Of a DNA stretch of 64,000 nucleotides, positions 7,754-17,541 are shown in pieces. The notes beneath the pieces were generated by a model that saw only the letters and a program-made list of their open reading frames with translations, did not search any database and was not told the DNA's origin. Each line of letters starts with the position of its first letter. Positions within the stretch are counted from its first letter, which is position 1. Location of the stretch: the NCBI RefSeq assembly GCF_000426885.1, contig NZ_AUGF01000004.1, positions 1 to 64,000 of the forward strand. Direction: 5' to 3'. A program made the position numbers and the translations under genes. The DNA comes from Moraxella caprae DSM 19149 (lineage in GTDB: Bacteria > Pseudomonadota > Gammaproteobacteria > Pseudomonadales > Moraxellaceae).

Positions 7754-8680
7754 CTAATTGATTTTAAAATTAAAATTCAAGTCACGATAATTCGTGCCAA
7801 CAATGGGCGTGAGTGGACTGGCTCGACGCACGGTATCTTCTAGCTGTTCACGCAAATAATCATCACCGCCTGAGACTTGCACGCTCAGCACGTTACCACC
7901 GCCATCCACTTTGAGCTTGACTTGCAAGGTTTGGTTTTTACCAGTGGCTCGCCAATGTGAGCGAATGTGGCGTTGCAAGGCAGAGATGACTTCGTTGGGG
8001 TTGCTACTTTGTCCGCTACTGCCACTGCTATTACCGCCACTGACCGCTCCGCCACGTCCTACGGTGGGGGTGGTGGGCGTGTCTTTGAAGGTGCTTTCAT
8101 CACTGCTTGAACTTTTGTTTTCTTGTTTGTTGGCACGCTCCATTTGGGCGATTGCCTCATCACGGCGTTCACGAGCTTTGTTAAGTCCTTCGATGTTTTC
8201 ACGGGCAATCTCATCATTACTGCGTTCACGAGCTTGAAACTCTGCCACTGCCTCTTGGCGTTCTCGTTCCTCTGCCTCCATTGCCTCTCGTTGTAGCTCT
8301 ATTTCTGAGAGTATCTCCTCATCTAGGCTTTTGGCGTATTCTGCCATCTGTGCCTCATAAGCCCGTTCTTTTTCAGCTAAGTCATTGTAATACGCCTCTA
8401 ACTGCTCACTGCGAGTGTCTGTGCTGTCTTGGTTGGTTTCTTGTGCTTGGGCATTGGCTTGATTTTGGGCAAATTTTTCGGCAATCATCGCCTCTGCCCC
8501 TGCCAAATCATCGCCCGTTACCAAACTTGCCTCTAAGGACACTACCTCTGGTGAGGGTTTTTTTTGGGTGTAGGCAAAAATAATCCCGCCCACAATCAGC
8601 CCATGTACCAGTAGGCTTACCATCATAGAGAGGGTGGAGCTGGGTTGTTTGGTGTTGATGTCGGTGGGTGTGTAATTCAT
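7754..8680 (-). CDS. tolA: TolA, cell envelope integrity protein
   Basis: A 308-residue inner-membrane protein: a cytoplasmic start, one membrane segment near residues 19-41 (MVSLLVHGLIVGGIIFAY), a long charged coiled-coil domain rich in Glu, Ala and Arg (residues about 60-200), a Ser/Gly linker and a compact C-terminal domain beginning around ISALQRHIRSHW and ending NFNFKIN. The order and the TolR/TolQ genes upstream identify it. It transmits proton-driven motion to TolB and Pal. The coiled coil is shorter than in E. coli (421 residues overall). Confidence 0.93.
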   Translation of the reverse strand: MNYTPTDINTKQPSSTLSMMVSLLVHGLIVGGIIFAYTQKKPSPEVVSLEASLVTGDDLAGAEAMIAEKFAQNQANAQAQETNQDSTDTRSEQLEAYYNDLAEKERAYEAQMAEYAKSLDEEILSEIELQREAMEAEERERQEAVAEFQARERSNDEIARENIEGLNKARERRDEAIAQMERANKQENKSSSSDESTFKDTPTTPTVGRGGAVSGGNSSGSSGQSSNPNEVISALQRHIRSHWRATGKNQTLQVKLKVDGGGNVLSVQVSGGDDYLREQLEDTVRRASPLTPIVGTNYRDLNFNFKIN

Positions 8681-8757
8681 GGATATTTGGGTTTTTAAAG
8701 TGAATTGATGGTGTGTTTTATCAAGGAGTTAAATACAAAACGCCAGTGGCGACTGTG

Positions 8758-9225
8758 TTATTTTTTGGCTTTTTTGTTCTCTTTGCCATTTTGACTGCTT
8801 AATAAGCCCACTTTGGTAACGCCAGCCCCTTGCACCAGTGCCATGACGTGCATGACCGCTTCATAGGCGTTATCTTTATCGGCATTAATCAGTACTTGGA
8901 GCTGGCTACTGCTCTCGCCGATGTTCGCCTGTGCCATGTCGGTAAGCAAGGCAGACAGCTCGCTCTCGCTGATGGCTTGGTCAATGGCCCTCTCATGACT
9001 GACAAACAGCTCACCATCTTTGGTGAGAGAGACGATGACAGGGGTCAGCTCACTTTTGGTGATGTTACTGGTTTTCTCACTTGGCAAATTGACTTCTACC
9101 CCTGTCGTGAGCATGGGGGTGGTTACCATAAAGATGATGAGTAGCACGAGCATGACGTCAATGTAAGGGACGACATTCATCTCGCTATTTAGGGGTTTTT
9201 TGGCACGTGCGTAGCTGTTTTTCAT
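8758..9225 (-). CDS. tolR: TolR, proton-channel subunit of the Tol motor
   Basis: A 155-residue ExbD/TolR family protein. A short cytoplasmic start leads to one membrane helix (VVPYIDVMLVLLIIFMVTTP, residues about 18-37) carrying the conserved Asp of the proton path, followed by a periplasmic domain with LINADKDNAYEAVMHVMALV. It starts 8 bases after tolQ. Length is normal. The C-terminal tail is lysine-rich. Confidence 0.95.
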   Translation of the reverse strand: MKNSYARAKKPLNSEMNVVPYIDVMLVLLIIFMVTTPMLTTGVEVNLPSEKTSNITKSELTPVIVSLTKDGELFVSHERAIDQAISESELSALLTDMAQANIGESSSQLQVLINADKDNAYEAVMHVMALVQGAGVTKVGLLSSQNGKENKKAKK

Positions 9226-9233
9226 GATGTCGC

Positions 9234-9920
9234 CTAACTCCGACCATTACGCTGTGCCATGGTGTACTCATGAGCAAATACACCCGTTAGCTCTTCACAA
9301 AATAGCGCCCGAGACTCGTACAACGCCCCTGCCTTGGCACTAAAATGGTTAAAGGCAAGACTGGCAGGAATGGCGGCAAATAACCCCATGGCGGTGGCAA
9401 TCAAGGCTTCGGCAATACCAGGGGCGACGGTGGCAAGGCTCACGCTCTCAGCACTAGATAACCCAATAAAAGCGGTCATAATCCCCCACACTGTGCCAAA
9501 CAGTCCGATATAAGGCGACACCGATGCGATACTGGCTAAGGTTGCCAAGCCTTGCTCTAATACGGCTTGTTGTTTGCCAATGGCGACTTTAAATTTACGC
9601 TCAACACTGTCTAGTGTGTCGGCTCGCATTGCCCCTGATTTTTGGGCTTTTAAAAACTCGCCATAACCGACAAAAAATACCTGCTCTAAGCCGGTGCGTT
9701 CAGGCTCATTGGCAACTGAGCTGTACTGTTTGGCAAGGGTGTTGCCTGACCATAGCCACGCTTCAAAATCATTATCAAAGCGTTTGGCACTGCCGAGTTT
9801 GGCGGACAGGCGAAAAATCAACCCCCAACCAATCAATGACAACAACAGTAGCAATCCCATGACCAGTTGCACCAGCAAACTGGCTTCTAAAATCAAATCT
9901 AAGACGTTAAGTTCGCTCAT
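9234..9920 (-). CDS. tolQ: TolQ, proton-channel subunit of the Tol motor
   Basis: A 228-residue MotA/TolQ/ExbB family protein with a first membrane helix near residues 10-35 and the paired C-terminal helices, including IASVSPYIGLFGTVWGIMTA and ALIATAMGLFAAIPA, that line the channel. The ATG at 9920 is preferred over a TTG 18 bases upstream. It is the first gene of tolQ-tolR-tolA-tolB. A thioesterase of the ybgC type, which heads this operon in many gammaproteobacteria, is instead found at 23721-24173. Confidence 0.95.
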   Translation of the reverse strand: MSELNVLDLILEASLLVQLVMGLLLLLSLIGWGLIFRLSAKLGSAKRFDNDFEAWLWSGNTLAKQYSSVANEPERTGLEQVFFVGYGEFLKAQKSGAMRADTLDSVERKFKVAIGKQQAVLEQGLATLASIASVSPYIGLFGTVWGIMTAFIGLSSAESVSLATVAPGIAEALIATAMGLFAAIPASLAFNHFSAKAGALYESRALFCEELTGVFAHEYTMAQRNGRS

Positions 9921-9947
9921 CGTATAAAATTTTGCCAAAAATGGCTT

Positions 9948-9953
9948 ATTATA
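9948..9953 (-). promoter_or_regulatory. Possible -10 hexamer of the tolQ promoter
   Basis: A perfect TATAAT on the minus strand lies about 28 bases before the tolQ ATG. The -35 region is poor (GTGTGG at 17-base spacing), so this is only a likely promoter. Confidence 0.4.
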
Positions 9954-10078
9954 GCTGTTTTTTTAAAAAACCACACCAAAAAGTGTGCCTAAGTTTACAA
10001 ACGGTATGAAAATTATCCTTAATGCCAGTGGCACGGCTTGTAAATCCTTGCATAAGCCCCATTTATCTGATTTTTAGA

Positions 10079-13000
10079 ATGATTAATGATAACACAACAA
10101 TGCCAAATACAACCCAAAATCCCAACACCATCCTACTCGCCAAAGACCGCCACATCGCTCATCGCTTAGAGCGTGAGTTGCGTGGCAATTTTCCGCCCGA
10201 CATCAAAGCCAAAAAGCAAGCCCAGCTTGACAGTATCATTGAGCGTTCTAGTCAGGCGGTACAAGCTCGTATGGACAGCGTGCCGTCTGATTTAAAGGAT
10301 AAGCTCAATGCCGATTTGCCCGTTACCGCCCGAGCCGATGAGATTATCCGTGCGATACAGGACAATCAAGTCATCATTGTCGCAGGCGAGACGGGTTCTG
10401 GCAAAACCACTCAGCTTCCCAAACTTGCCATGCTCGCAGGACAGGGCATCACAGGGCAAATCGGACACACTCAGCCCAGACGGCTTGCCGCTCGCAGTGT
10501 TGCTATGCGAATTGCAGACGAGCTTGGCGAGAGTTTGGGGCAGACGGTGAGTTTTAAGGTGCGATTTACCGAGCAGGGCAGTCGTGATAGTCTTATCAAA
10601 CTCATGACGGACGGTATTTTGCTTGCCGAGCTGGGGTCGGACAAGTTTTTGACACGCTATGACACCATTATCATTGATGAAGCCCACGAACGTAGCCTAA
10701 ATATTGACTTTATTTTGGGTTATCTAAAACGCCTACTGCCAAAACGCCCTGATTTAAAGGTCATCATCACGTCCGCCACCCTAGACACCGCCCGCTTTGC
10801 CGAGTATTTTAAAAGTGCGGGCAAAAATGGTATGGAGGGCGATGTGCCGATTATCAACGTAGAAGGGCGAAGCTATCCTGTGGAGACCCGCTATCGCCCC
10901 TTGATAGATGAGATTGTCAAAAGCCATGACGATGACGCTTTTGATGACATGGAAGACAAACTGCCCCGAGCCTTGATGTCTGCCGTTGCCGAGTGTTTTG
11001 AAGACGCACGCACCAAAGGACACCCCACGCAGTCGGACATATTGATTTTTGCCAGTACCGAAGCTGAGATTCGTGAGATACAGGACATTTTGACCGCTTA
11101 CGCACCGCCCCATGCTCAGATTTTGCCCCTGTTTGCCCGCCAAAGTTTTGCCGAACAGCAGCGTATTTTTAAGCCCACAGGGGGCAGGCGGATTATCATT
11201 TCAACGAATGTGGCGGAGACCGCTCTTACCGTGCCAAACATCCGCTATGTGATAGATTTGGGCTTTGCCCGTGTGAGCCGTTATAATTACCGCTCACGCA
11301 TTCAACGCTTGCCCATTGAAGCCATTAGCCAAGCGGCGGCGAACCAACGCCAAGGGCGGTGTGGACGGATTGGGGATGGTGTGTGTATACGTTTGTACTC
11401 AAAAGAAGATTTTGACAGCCGTCCGCCTTTTACCGAGCCTGAGATTTTGCGTACCAATTTGGCAAGCGTGATTTTGCAAATGGAGCATTTGGGGCTGGGC
11501 GATGTGGCAGAATTTGACTTTATCACACCGCCTGATTTACGCCTTATCAATGACGGACGCAAGCTCTTGCACGAGCTTGGGGCGTTATCCGACACGCCCA
11601 CCAAAACCGCCTTTAAAAAAGCCCTAAAAGGAAAAACGAGCAAACAAAAACACTCCGCTTTGACCGACATTGGCAAAAAAATGGCTCGTATGCCGATAGA
11701 CCCACGCCTTGCCCGTATGCTCATCGCAGGGCATGAATTTGCCTGCCTTGACAAAATGCTCATCATCGTCTCCGCCCTTGCCGTGCAAGACGTGCGTGAG
11801 CGACCTGCCGATAAACAGTCGCAAGCTGACCAAAAGCACGCCCTGTTTCGCCGTGAAAATTCGGACTTTTTGTTTTATGTAGAATTGTTTAACATACTGT
11901 TTAACGCCCATGAAATGCACGGTGGCAATAAGCTGACTGGCAACGGACGCAAGAATTTTGCCAAAAAGCATTATTTGTCATTTCCACGCATCAAAGAATG
12001 GCAAAAAACGCATGAACAGCTTAGTCAAATGGTGGCGGATTTGGGTTATCAGGTTGCTGATAATGACAATAAAATTGACGATAATAATGCCAAAAAAGCT
12101 GATGATAAAAAAGATGCCCCAAAAGGTCGCATTAGCTTAAAAGGCGGTAAAAAAGCTAAGGTGGGAAACAGTGCGATTTTAGCCAGTTTAAAAGAACAAG
12201 GCAAAACCAAACCGCAATTTAGCGAAGATTATGCCAGCATTCATCGGGCGTTATTGACCGCTCTGTTGTCCTTTGTTGCTCACAAAACCGACACGGTGGG
12301 CGAGTATCTCATGACCAAAAACCAAAAGGCACGTATTTTCCCTGCCAGCACCTTGCATAAAAAAGGCGTGGATTGGGTGCTTGCCTTTGAAGTAGTGGAA
12401 ACTTCACAAGTGTATATGCGTACACTTGCCAAGATTGAGCCTGAGTGGATTTTGTTGGCAGGCAAAAATCTTTTAAAATATCATTATTTTGAGCCACATT
12501 GGTCAAAAAAAGCCGGAAGAGTGCAAGCCTATGCTCAGATTAGCCTGTTTGGGCTGATTATTGTTCATAAACAATTGGTTAATTATGAAACCATTGACCT
12601 GACCGCAAGCCGTGAGATATTTATCCGTGATGCTCTGGTGGGGGACGTACAGGACAGCCAAGCGGACGAGCGATACCCTAAAGCCCTGCCGTTTTTGACC
12701 CACAACCGCCAAAAAATCAAAGACGTGGGCGACACCGAAGACAAGCTAAGACGGCGAGATTTACTCGTGGACGAAGAGCGACTGTATGAATTTTATGATG
12801 ATAAAATTCCGCCCCACATTGCGTCCGCCAAAGCCTTTGAAGATTGGCTTGGCAAAGTGGGCGATGATGAGTTTTTAAAATTTAAAGACGAAGATGTCGT
12901 AAACAATGTCGTCAATGTCGGACAAGAATTTCCCAAATTTTGGCAGGTGGGGGCAGTCAAATTCCCCTTGTCCTATGTCTTTGACCCAAGCTCGGACGAT

Positions 13001-14320
13001 GACGGCGTAAGCGTCAAAGTGGGGGCAGGGGCGTTGTCTCAGCTTGATGGCGTGGATTTATTGTGGGGTGTGGCAGGGTGGCGGTATGAACTGGTGGCAA
13101 GCCTGTTAAAAACCTTGCCAAAAGACATTCGCAAAAAAATCGTCCCCATTCCTGACACTGCCCACGCTCTGATGGATAAGCTCGTGCAGGGCAATGGCGT
13201 GGGACTCTTAGACCAGCTTTGTGGACAGCTTCTTAGACTGGGCGTGAAGGTCGGTGCTGATGACTTTAAGCCAAGCAAGATTGACACTTATTTACAGCCC
13301 TTGATTTGTGTGCTTGATGACAAGGGGCGAGTGATTGAAAAAGGGCGAGATTTAGAAAAATTGCAAGCCAAGTACCGCACGCACGCCCAAGTACAGACCG
13401 TGTCCGAAGGCATTCACGACAGCTTCCCTGAGCATTTTGACTTTATCAAAACTCGTCATCATAAGGGCATGGTAACACAAGCCTTTTTTGCCCTAAGTCC
13501 TGATGAGACGGGCAAAGTGGCGGTGGTGGAGTTTGGCGACTTGGCAGGGGCATTAGCCATGCACAAAAAAGGCGTGTTGTCGCTTGTCAAGCTGACACTC
13601 GGAGCAAAACAAAAACAGCTGACTTCTCAAATTGATAAAGCCTTTAAAATGGCGTTCGCTCCTTTGGGTGATTTGGAAAAATTAAAAAGCGTTTTGGTGG
13701 ATGCGACTTTGCAAGCGACTTTTGAAAAATACGCCAAGCCCTTTGTTGATACGAGCGTGCGTGAAAAGGTGGCGGGCTTTGTGCGTGATGATAAGATGGG
13801 CGATTTGCTTGACAAAGTGCCCCTAAATGCAGGCGAGTTTGGGGCGGTTAGGGAGCTGATAAGCGGTCAGTTTTTGAGCGTGGGACAAGAGATGTTAAAG
13901 GCGCTAAAAGAGATTTATACCACATGGCAAATCGTGCGTGGGCAACTGCTCATGCTTGACCGTGAGATTTTTGGCGAAAGCATTGATGACATTGAAGACC
14001 AGCTTGATGATTTGTGTTTGGGCGATTTTGTTTACCGTGTGCCTTATGACGCTTGGCGACAGTATCCCCGTTATTTGGGGGCATTAAAGGTGCGTCTTGA
14101 CCGTTTGCCCAACAATCTGGACAATGATTTGGACGGGGTGTATGCCCTTGATGAGCATATGGAAAGGCTAGCAAACCGCATTCACGACCCAAAAATTAGC
14201 GAGTATCGCTGGCTTGTCGAAGAATACCGTATCCAGCTTTTTGCTCAGCCGATGAAAACGATGGGTTCGGTGTCGGCGAAGAAATTGGAGAAGTTGTGGG
14301 GGAGTTTAAATACTCGTTAA
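10079..14320 (+). CDS. hrpA: ATP-dependent RNA helicase HrpA
   Basis: A roughly 1413-residue DEAH-box helicase. Motif I GETGSGKTTQ lies near residue 103, DEAH near 200 and SAT near 231. Motif V/VI segments (STNVAETALTVP, QRQGRCGR) follow, then the helicase-associated and OB-type domains and the long HrpA-specific C-terminus. A Lys/Asp-rich low-complexity insertion lies near residues 660-690. HrpA rescues stalled ribosomes or remodels RNA in bacteria. The start is uncertain: ATG at 10079 or 10100, neither with a clear ribosome binding site. Confidence 0.96.
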   Translation: MINDNTTMPNTTQNPNTILLAKDRHIAHRLERELRGNFPPDIKAKKQAQLDSIIERSSQAVQARMDSVPSDLKDKLNADLPVTARADEIIRAIQDNQVIIVAGETGSGKTTQLPKLAMLAGQGITGQIGHTQPRRLAARSVAMRIADELGESLGQTVSFKVRFTEQGSRDSLIKLMTDGILLAELGSDKFLTRYDTIIIDEAHERSLNIDFILGYLKRLLPKRPDLKVIITSATLDTARFAEYFKSAGKNGMEGDVPIINVEGRSYPVETRYRPLIDEIVKSHDDDAFDDMEDKLPRALMSAVAECFEDARTKGHPTQSDILIFASTEAEIREIQDILTAYAPPHAQILPLFARQSFAEQQRIFKPTGGRRIIISTNVAETALTVPNIRYVIDLGFARVSRYNYRSRIQRLPIEAISQAAANQRQGRCGRIGDGVCIRLYSKEDFDSRPPFTEPEILRTNLASVILQMEHLGLGDVAEFDFITPPDLRLINDGRKLLHELGALSDTPTKTAFKKALKGKTSKQKHSALTDIGKKMARMPIDPRLARMLIAGHEFACLDKMLIIVSALAVQDVRERPADKQSQADQKHALFRRENSDFLFYVELFNILFNAHEMHGGNKLTGNGRKNFAKKHYLSFPRIKEWQKTHEQLSQMVADLGYQVADNDNKIDDNNAKKADDKKDAPKGRISLKGGKKAKVGNSAILASLKEQGKTKPQFSEDYASIHRALLTALLSFVAHKTDTVGEYLMTKNQKARIFPASTLHKKGVDWVLAFEVVETSQVYMRTLAKIEPEWILLAGKNLLKYHYFEPHWSKKAGRVQAYAQISLFGLIIVHKQLVNYETIDLTASREIFIRDALVGDVQDSQADERYPKALPFLTHNRQKIKDVGDTEDKLRRRDLLVDEERLYEFYDDKIPPHIASAKAFEDWLGKVGDDEFLKFKDEDVVNNVVNVGQEFPKFWQVGAVKFPLSYVFDPSSDDDGVSVKVGAGALSQLDGVDLLWGVAGWRYELVASLLKTLPKDIRKKIVPIPDTAHALMDKLVQGNGVGLLDQLCGQLLRLGVKVGADDFKPSKIDTYLQPLICVLDDKGRVIEKGRDLEKLQAKYRTHAQVQTVSEGIHDSFPEHFDFIKTRHHKGMVTQAFFALSPDETGKVAVVEFGDLAGALAMHKKGVLSLVKLTLGAKQKQLTSQIDKAFKMAFAPLGDLEKLKSVLVDATLQATFEKYAKPFVDTSVREKVAGFVRDDKMGDLLDKVPLNAGEFGAVRELISGQFLSVGQEMLKALKEIYTTWQIVRGQLLMLDREIFGESIDDIEDQLDDLCLGDFVYRVPYDAWRQYPRYLGALKVRLDRLPNNLDNDLDGVYALDEHMERLANRIHDPKISEYRWLVEEYRIQLFAQPMKTMGSVSAKKLEKLWGSLNTR

Positions 14321-14324
14321 ACAC

Positions 14325-14346
14325 AAAAAACCATTATTGGTTTTTT
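14325..14346 (+). terminator. Terminator after hrpA
   Basis: AAAAAACC, a 6-base loop and GGTTTTTT form a hairpin ending in a T run five bases after the hrpA stop. Confidence 0.75.
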
Positions 14347-14398
14347 AAACTATCATTAAAAATCACATTCACAGAATTTGAAAACTACCATAAGCTGT

Positions 14399-14455
14399 AA
14401 GGTGCGTAATACGCACCATTTAAGGTTATTTTTTATGGTGCGTGATATACACCTT
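14399..14455. repeat. Family D paired palindromes (GGTGCGTAATACGCACC)
   Basis: A perfect palindrome GGTGCGTAATACGCACC is followed after 20 bases by an imperfect one, GGTGCGTGATATACACC. The same arrangement occurs at 16295-16428 and 48249-48307, with a single half at 52596-52615. Confidence 0.8.
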
Positions 14456-14509
14456 GCACCAGAATTTATTTTGTGCCAATTTTAATATTCTTTGGGTGTG
14501 AATAAATGA

Positions 14510-15904
14510 TTACAAACAAAACGGATTTAATTCGTCATTATTATCATCATTGGGTTTGATATTTACTTTTTCAAACTCCTCCAATACAGGCAAAAGACTG
14601 TTTGCCTCATGTGGTGGTAATACATCAAAGGCATTAAAATGATATTTGCCGAGTAGCTCTTTTAATTTGTCTTTGGCAAGGCGAACCGTGAGTATCTCAT
14701 GTCCTGTATCGTCAAATTCGCTATGGGTGATGACCCCAAGCTCATGCAAGGCGTTTTTTAATTGTCCTGCGTGATAGGGTGGGGTTAAGTGAAAATCCGA
14801 CAAGCCCCCCACCAAAAGTTCCTGCACCGCTTGGGTTAGTTCATCGATACCCAAATTTGCATGAGCCGACACATAAACACGGTGGGGTGTGGTAGCGTCC
14901 TTATAATGAATGGTGGGCTTTTCTTTGGTTTTGTCGATTTTGTTGTGGACAAGCAAGACAGGGGCGGTTGCACCAATTTCATGAAGGACGCTATTAACTG
15001 CGTCAATCTGCTCGTGCATGTTGGGACTGCTACTGTCAATAATATGCAATAACAAATCTGCTTCCAAAGTCTCTTCCAGTGTGGCGTGAAAGCTCTCCAC
15101 CAGTTCGTGTGGCAGATTTTGCACAAAGCCGACCGTGTCCGCCAGCACCACTTTGCCCACGCCTTGCCAGTCAATTTGACGCAAAGTGGGATCAAGCGTG
15201 GCAAATAGCTGGTCGGCACTATAAATGTTCTCGTCCGTCAAGGCGTTGAACAGCGTGGATTTGCCTGCGTTGGTGTAGCCGACCAGCGAGACGGTGGGCG
15301 TGGACGATTTGGTGCGTTTGGCTCGTCCGATTTGGCGGGTTTGTTTGACTTTGGCGAGCTTGGCTTTGAGCTGATTTACCCGCACTTGGAGTAGCCGTCT
15401 ATCGGTTTCAAGCTGAGTTTCGCCCGGCCCCCGAAGACCGATACCGCCTTTTTGTTGCCCAAGATGGGCATAGCCACGCACCAGCCTTGACGATAAATGG
15501 GTCAGCTGTGCCAATTCCACTTGCAATTTTCCTTCATAAGTCCTTGCTCGTTTGGCAAAAATGTCCAAAATTAGCCCCATACGGTCAATGACCTTACATT
15601 GCAAGATTTTTTCCAAATTGCGTTCTTGACTGGGCGTAAGTGTATGATTAAAAAGAACAATTTCCGCTCCCGTCTCAGCGACTTGCTTGGCGATTTCGTC
15701 CGCCTTGCCCATCCCTACAAAATATTTGGCAGAAGGTTTGTTCATTGTGCCTGTGATTTCGCCCAAAATCTGGGCATCGGCAGAAATGGCAAGTAGGCGA
15801 AATTCGTCCAAATCGTTTTGATTGTCGGCAAAATCCAAACTTTTAAAGGTGCAATGCACCAAAATCGCCCGCTCCCCGCTTTTGTGTTGTTCAAAATAGT
15901 GCAA
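14510..15904 (-). CDS. hflX: GTPase HflX
   Basis: A 464-residue ribosome-splitting GTPase. The N-terminal HflX domain runs to about residue 190 and includes GGIGLRGPGETQLETDRR. The G domain follows with G1 GYTNAGKSTLFNAL, G3 DTVGF and G4 HNKID. The reading frame starts with TTG at 15904, preceded by AAGGA six bases upstream. There is no ATG before about residue 57, so the TTG start is well supported. It is not linked to hfq and miaA here, although hfq-hflX is a common neighbourhood in gammaproteobacteria. Confidence 0.95.
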   Translation of the reverse strand: MHYFEQHKSGERAILVHCTFKSLDFADNQNDLDEFRLLAISADAQILGEITGTMNKPSAKYFVGMGKADEIAKQVAETGAEIVLFNHTLTPSQERNLEKILQCKVIDRMGLILDIFAKRARTYEGKLQVELAQLTHLSSRLVRGYAHLGQQKGGIGLRGPGETQLETDRRLLQVRVNQLKAKLAKVKQTRQIGRAKRTKSSTPTVSLVGYTNAGKSTLFNALTDENIYSADQLFATLDPTLRQIDWQGVGKVVLADTVGFVQNLPHELVESFHATLEETLEADLLLHIIDSSSPNMHEQIDAVNSVLHEIGATAPVLLVHNKIDKTKEKPTIHYKDATTPHRVYVSAHANLGIDELTQAVQELLVGGLSDFHLTPPYHAGQLKNALHELGVITHSEFDDTGHEILTVRLAKDKLKELLGKYHFNAFDVLPPHEANSLLPVLEEFEKVNIKPNDDNNDELNPFCL

Positions 15905-16045
15905 AGTTTTTCCTTAACAAGGATTTTAAAATAAAGTATAATGGCATAATTAAAAATTTTTTTCAAGGTTTATTGTGTAATAAAAATTATTTTTTAAAGT
16001 TAATTAGATTGTGGTTTTTTTAAATGAAAAAAATAATAATTTTTC

Positions 16046-16179
16046 GGCTTTGGTTCAAAAAGTATGCTACAAAGAAAACCGTTCGTGGCGTGGTTGTCGA
16101 GCCATAACGGTTTTCCTACCCGCAGGCAGGCTCAGGGCGAACGGAAAACCTAGTTTGGCATACTTTTTAGACTACTACC
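16046..16179 (-). repeat. Family A element A1 with alternative hairpins
   Basis: A 134-bp element nearly identical, in reverse orientation, to 22353-22485. Its ends are GGTTCAAAAAGTATGC and GCATACTTTTTAGACTA. Three arms can pair in two exclusive ways: GAAAACCGTT (16074-16083) with AACGGTTTTC (16106-16115), or GGTTTTCC (16109-16116) with GGAAAACC (16143-16150). It lies in the divergent hflX-folP spacer and has no coding capacity. Confidence 0.85.
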
Positions 16180-16294
16180 AATTTTTCATTTTACTACTTT
16201 TTAAAATTAAGTTTGGCAAGGCGTGTATCAAGAACTATTAAAAGTTAATAACTACAAATGGCAATTTAATTATTTTATTTTTTAATTTGGAGTG

Positions 16295-16428
16295 TAAGGT
16301 GCGTATCACACACCATTAAAAATTATCATTATAAGATTATACCTTAATGGTTTTTATTTTAAAAAATACTTTATTATCAAAAAATAACCGATAAGTTAAA
16401 TAAGGTGTTGTGTAATACGAACCTTATG
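16295..16428. repeat. Family D degenerate palindromes
   Basis: AAGGTGCGTATCACACACCA near 16296 and AAGGTGTTGTGTAATACGAACCTT near 16402 are degenerate forms of the GGTGCGTATTACGCACC repeat. Between them lies AT-rich DNA. The rest of the 15905-16527 spacer holds the family A element and nothing else that I recognise. Confidence 0.55.
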
Positions 16429-16527
16429 ATTTTAAAAATAAAAAACAATTTTAAAAAATACAATGTTTTTAATAAAATTATCTGCTATAATATTTTCAAA
16501 ATTTAAAACCTATTTGGACAAATTGAA

Positions 16528-17448
16528 ATGACCGACTTTAACGAAATCCAAAACCCATTATTCGCCCCTTTACCCAATTTTGCCTTATCCGCCAATGGCA
16601 AAATTTTAAATTTATCCAAACCCAGAATAATGGGAATTTTAAATGTAACGCCCGATTCTTTTTCGGACGGTGGGCAATTTACCGCCACCCACACCGCCCT
16701 TGCCCGAGTGGACGAGATGCTACAGCAAGGGGCAGACATTATTGACATTGGAGCGGAATCCACTCGCCCCAATGCCACGCCTGTTACAGACGAGTTGGAG
16801 CTGGCTCGCCTAACGCCCATTGTTACCGAAATCAAAAAAACCTACCCCAATCTTTGGCTATCCATTGACACGAGTAGTCCTGTCGTTATGGCACAAATGG
16901 CGGATTTGGGGGCGGACATTTGGAACGATGTGCGGGGCTTACAACGGGCAGGGGCGTGTGAGATGGCAAGCCGTTTGGCATTGCCTGTTGTCTTAATGCA
17001 CAGTCGGGGCGAGCCTCTCACAATGAACAAAATGGCGGTGTATGACGATGTCCTAGCCGAAGTGTCGGCGGAGCTTGGCGGCTTGGCGGATAAGGCGTTG
17101 CAAGCAGGCGTTCGGCGAGAAAATATCGTCCTTGATGTGGGTATGGGCTTTGCCAAAGAATATGGACATCATATTGATATTGTTAAGAATTTGAGCGAAT
17201 TTGGCAAACTAGGTTATCCGATGTTGTTTGGCGTGTCTCGTAAACGCTTTGTTGGCGAAATTCTAGCGGAGAGCGGTATTGAAATCCTAGCAAACACCAA
17301 TCCTGCCGAGCGAGATACCGCCAGCACCGCTCTTGCAATGCTTGCGGTGGCACAGGGGGCGGGCATTGTGCGGACGCATAATGTGGCACAGGCGGCACAA
17401 AGTTTGGCGGTGTGGTATTCGCTTTCGGATAAGGTTGATGATGATTAA
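16528..17448 (+). CDS. folP: Dihydropteroate synthase
   Basis: A 306-residue TIM-barrel enzyme joining p-aminobenzoate with dihydropterin pyrophosphate in folate synthesis, the target of sulfonamides. Visible signatures are GILNVTPDSFSDGG near residue 35, IDIGAESTRPNA near 75, LSIDTSSP near 110, WNDVRGL, VLMHSRGEP and VLDVGMGFAKE. The C-terminal FGVSRKRFVGE carries the SRK phosphate/substrate loop. About 25 extra N-terminal residues precede the barrel. It is monocistronic between a repeat-rich spacer and the rplU promoter. Confidence 0.97.
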   Translation: MTDFNEIQNPLFAPLPNFALSANGKILNLSKPRIMGILNVTPDSFSDGGQFTATHTALARVDEMLQQGADIIDIGAESTRPNATPVTDELELARLTPIVTEIKKTYPNLWLSIDTSSPVVMAQMADLGADIWNDVRGLQRAGACEMASRLALPVVLMHSRGEPLTMNKMAVYDDVLAEVSAELGGLADKALQAGVRRENIVLDVGMGFAKEYGHHIDIVKNLSEFGKLGYPMLFGVSRKRFVGEILAESGIEILANTNPAERDTASTALAMLAVAQGAGIVRTHNVAQAAQSLAVWYSLSDKVDDD

Positions 17449-17454
17449 AACCTC

Positions 17455-17483
17455 TTGCACCCCTCAAAAAAATAGCGTATAAT
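17455..17483 (+). promoter_or_regulatory. rplU-rpmA promoter
   Basis: TTGCAC (17455-17460) and TATAAT (17478-17483) are separated by exactly 17 bases, a strong sigma70-type promoter. It begins just after the folP stop and gives a leader of roughly 75 bases before rplU. Confidence 0.8.
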
Positions 17484-17515
17484 GGGGCGTTTTCATCCTA
17501 GTCTCGTCCGTTTTC

Positions 17516-17541
17516 AAGTGTTGGCAGGTCGCCAATCACGG
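17516..17541 (+). promoter_or_regulatory. Hairpin in the rplU leader
   Basis: GTGTTGGC, a 5-base loop AGGTC and GCCAATCAC form a stem with one bulged base in the untranslated leader of rplU. It could serve ribosomal-protein autoregulation or simply RNA stability. I do not match it to a known leader family. Confidence 0.45.

Noticed and set aside
10022-10078. Earlier start for hrpA at 10022
   Set aside because: There is no ribosome binding site and the extra residues do not resemble the family. ATG 10079 or 10100 is more likely.
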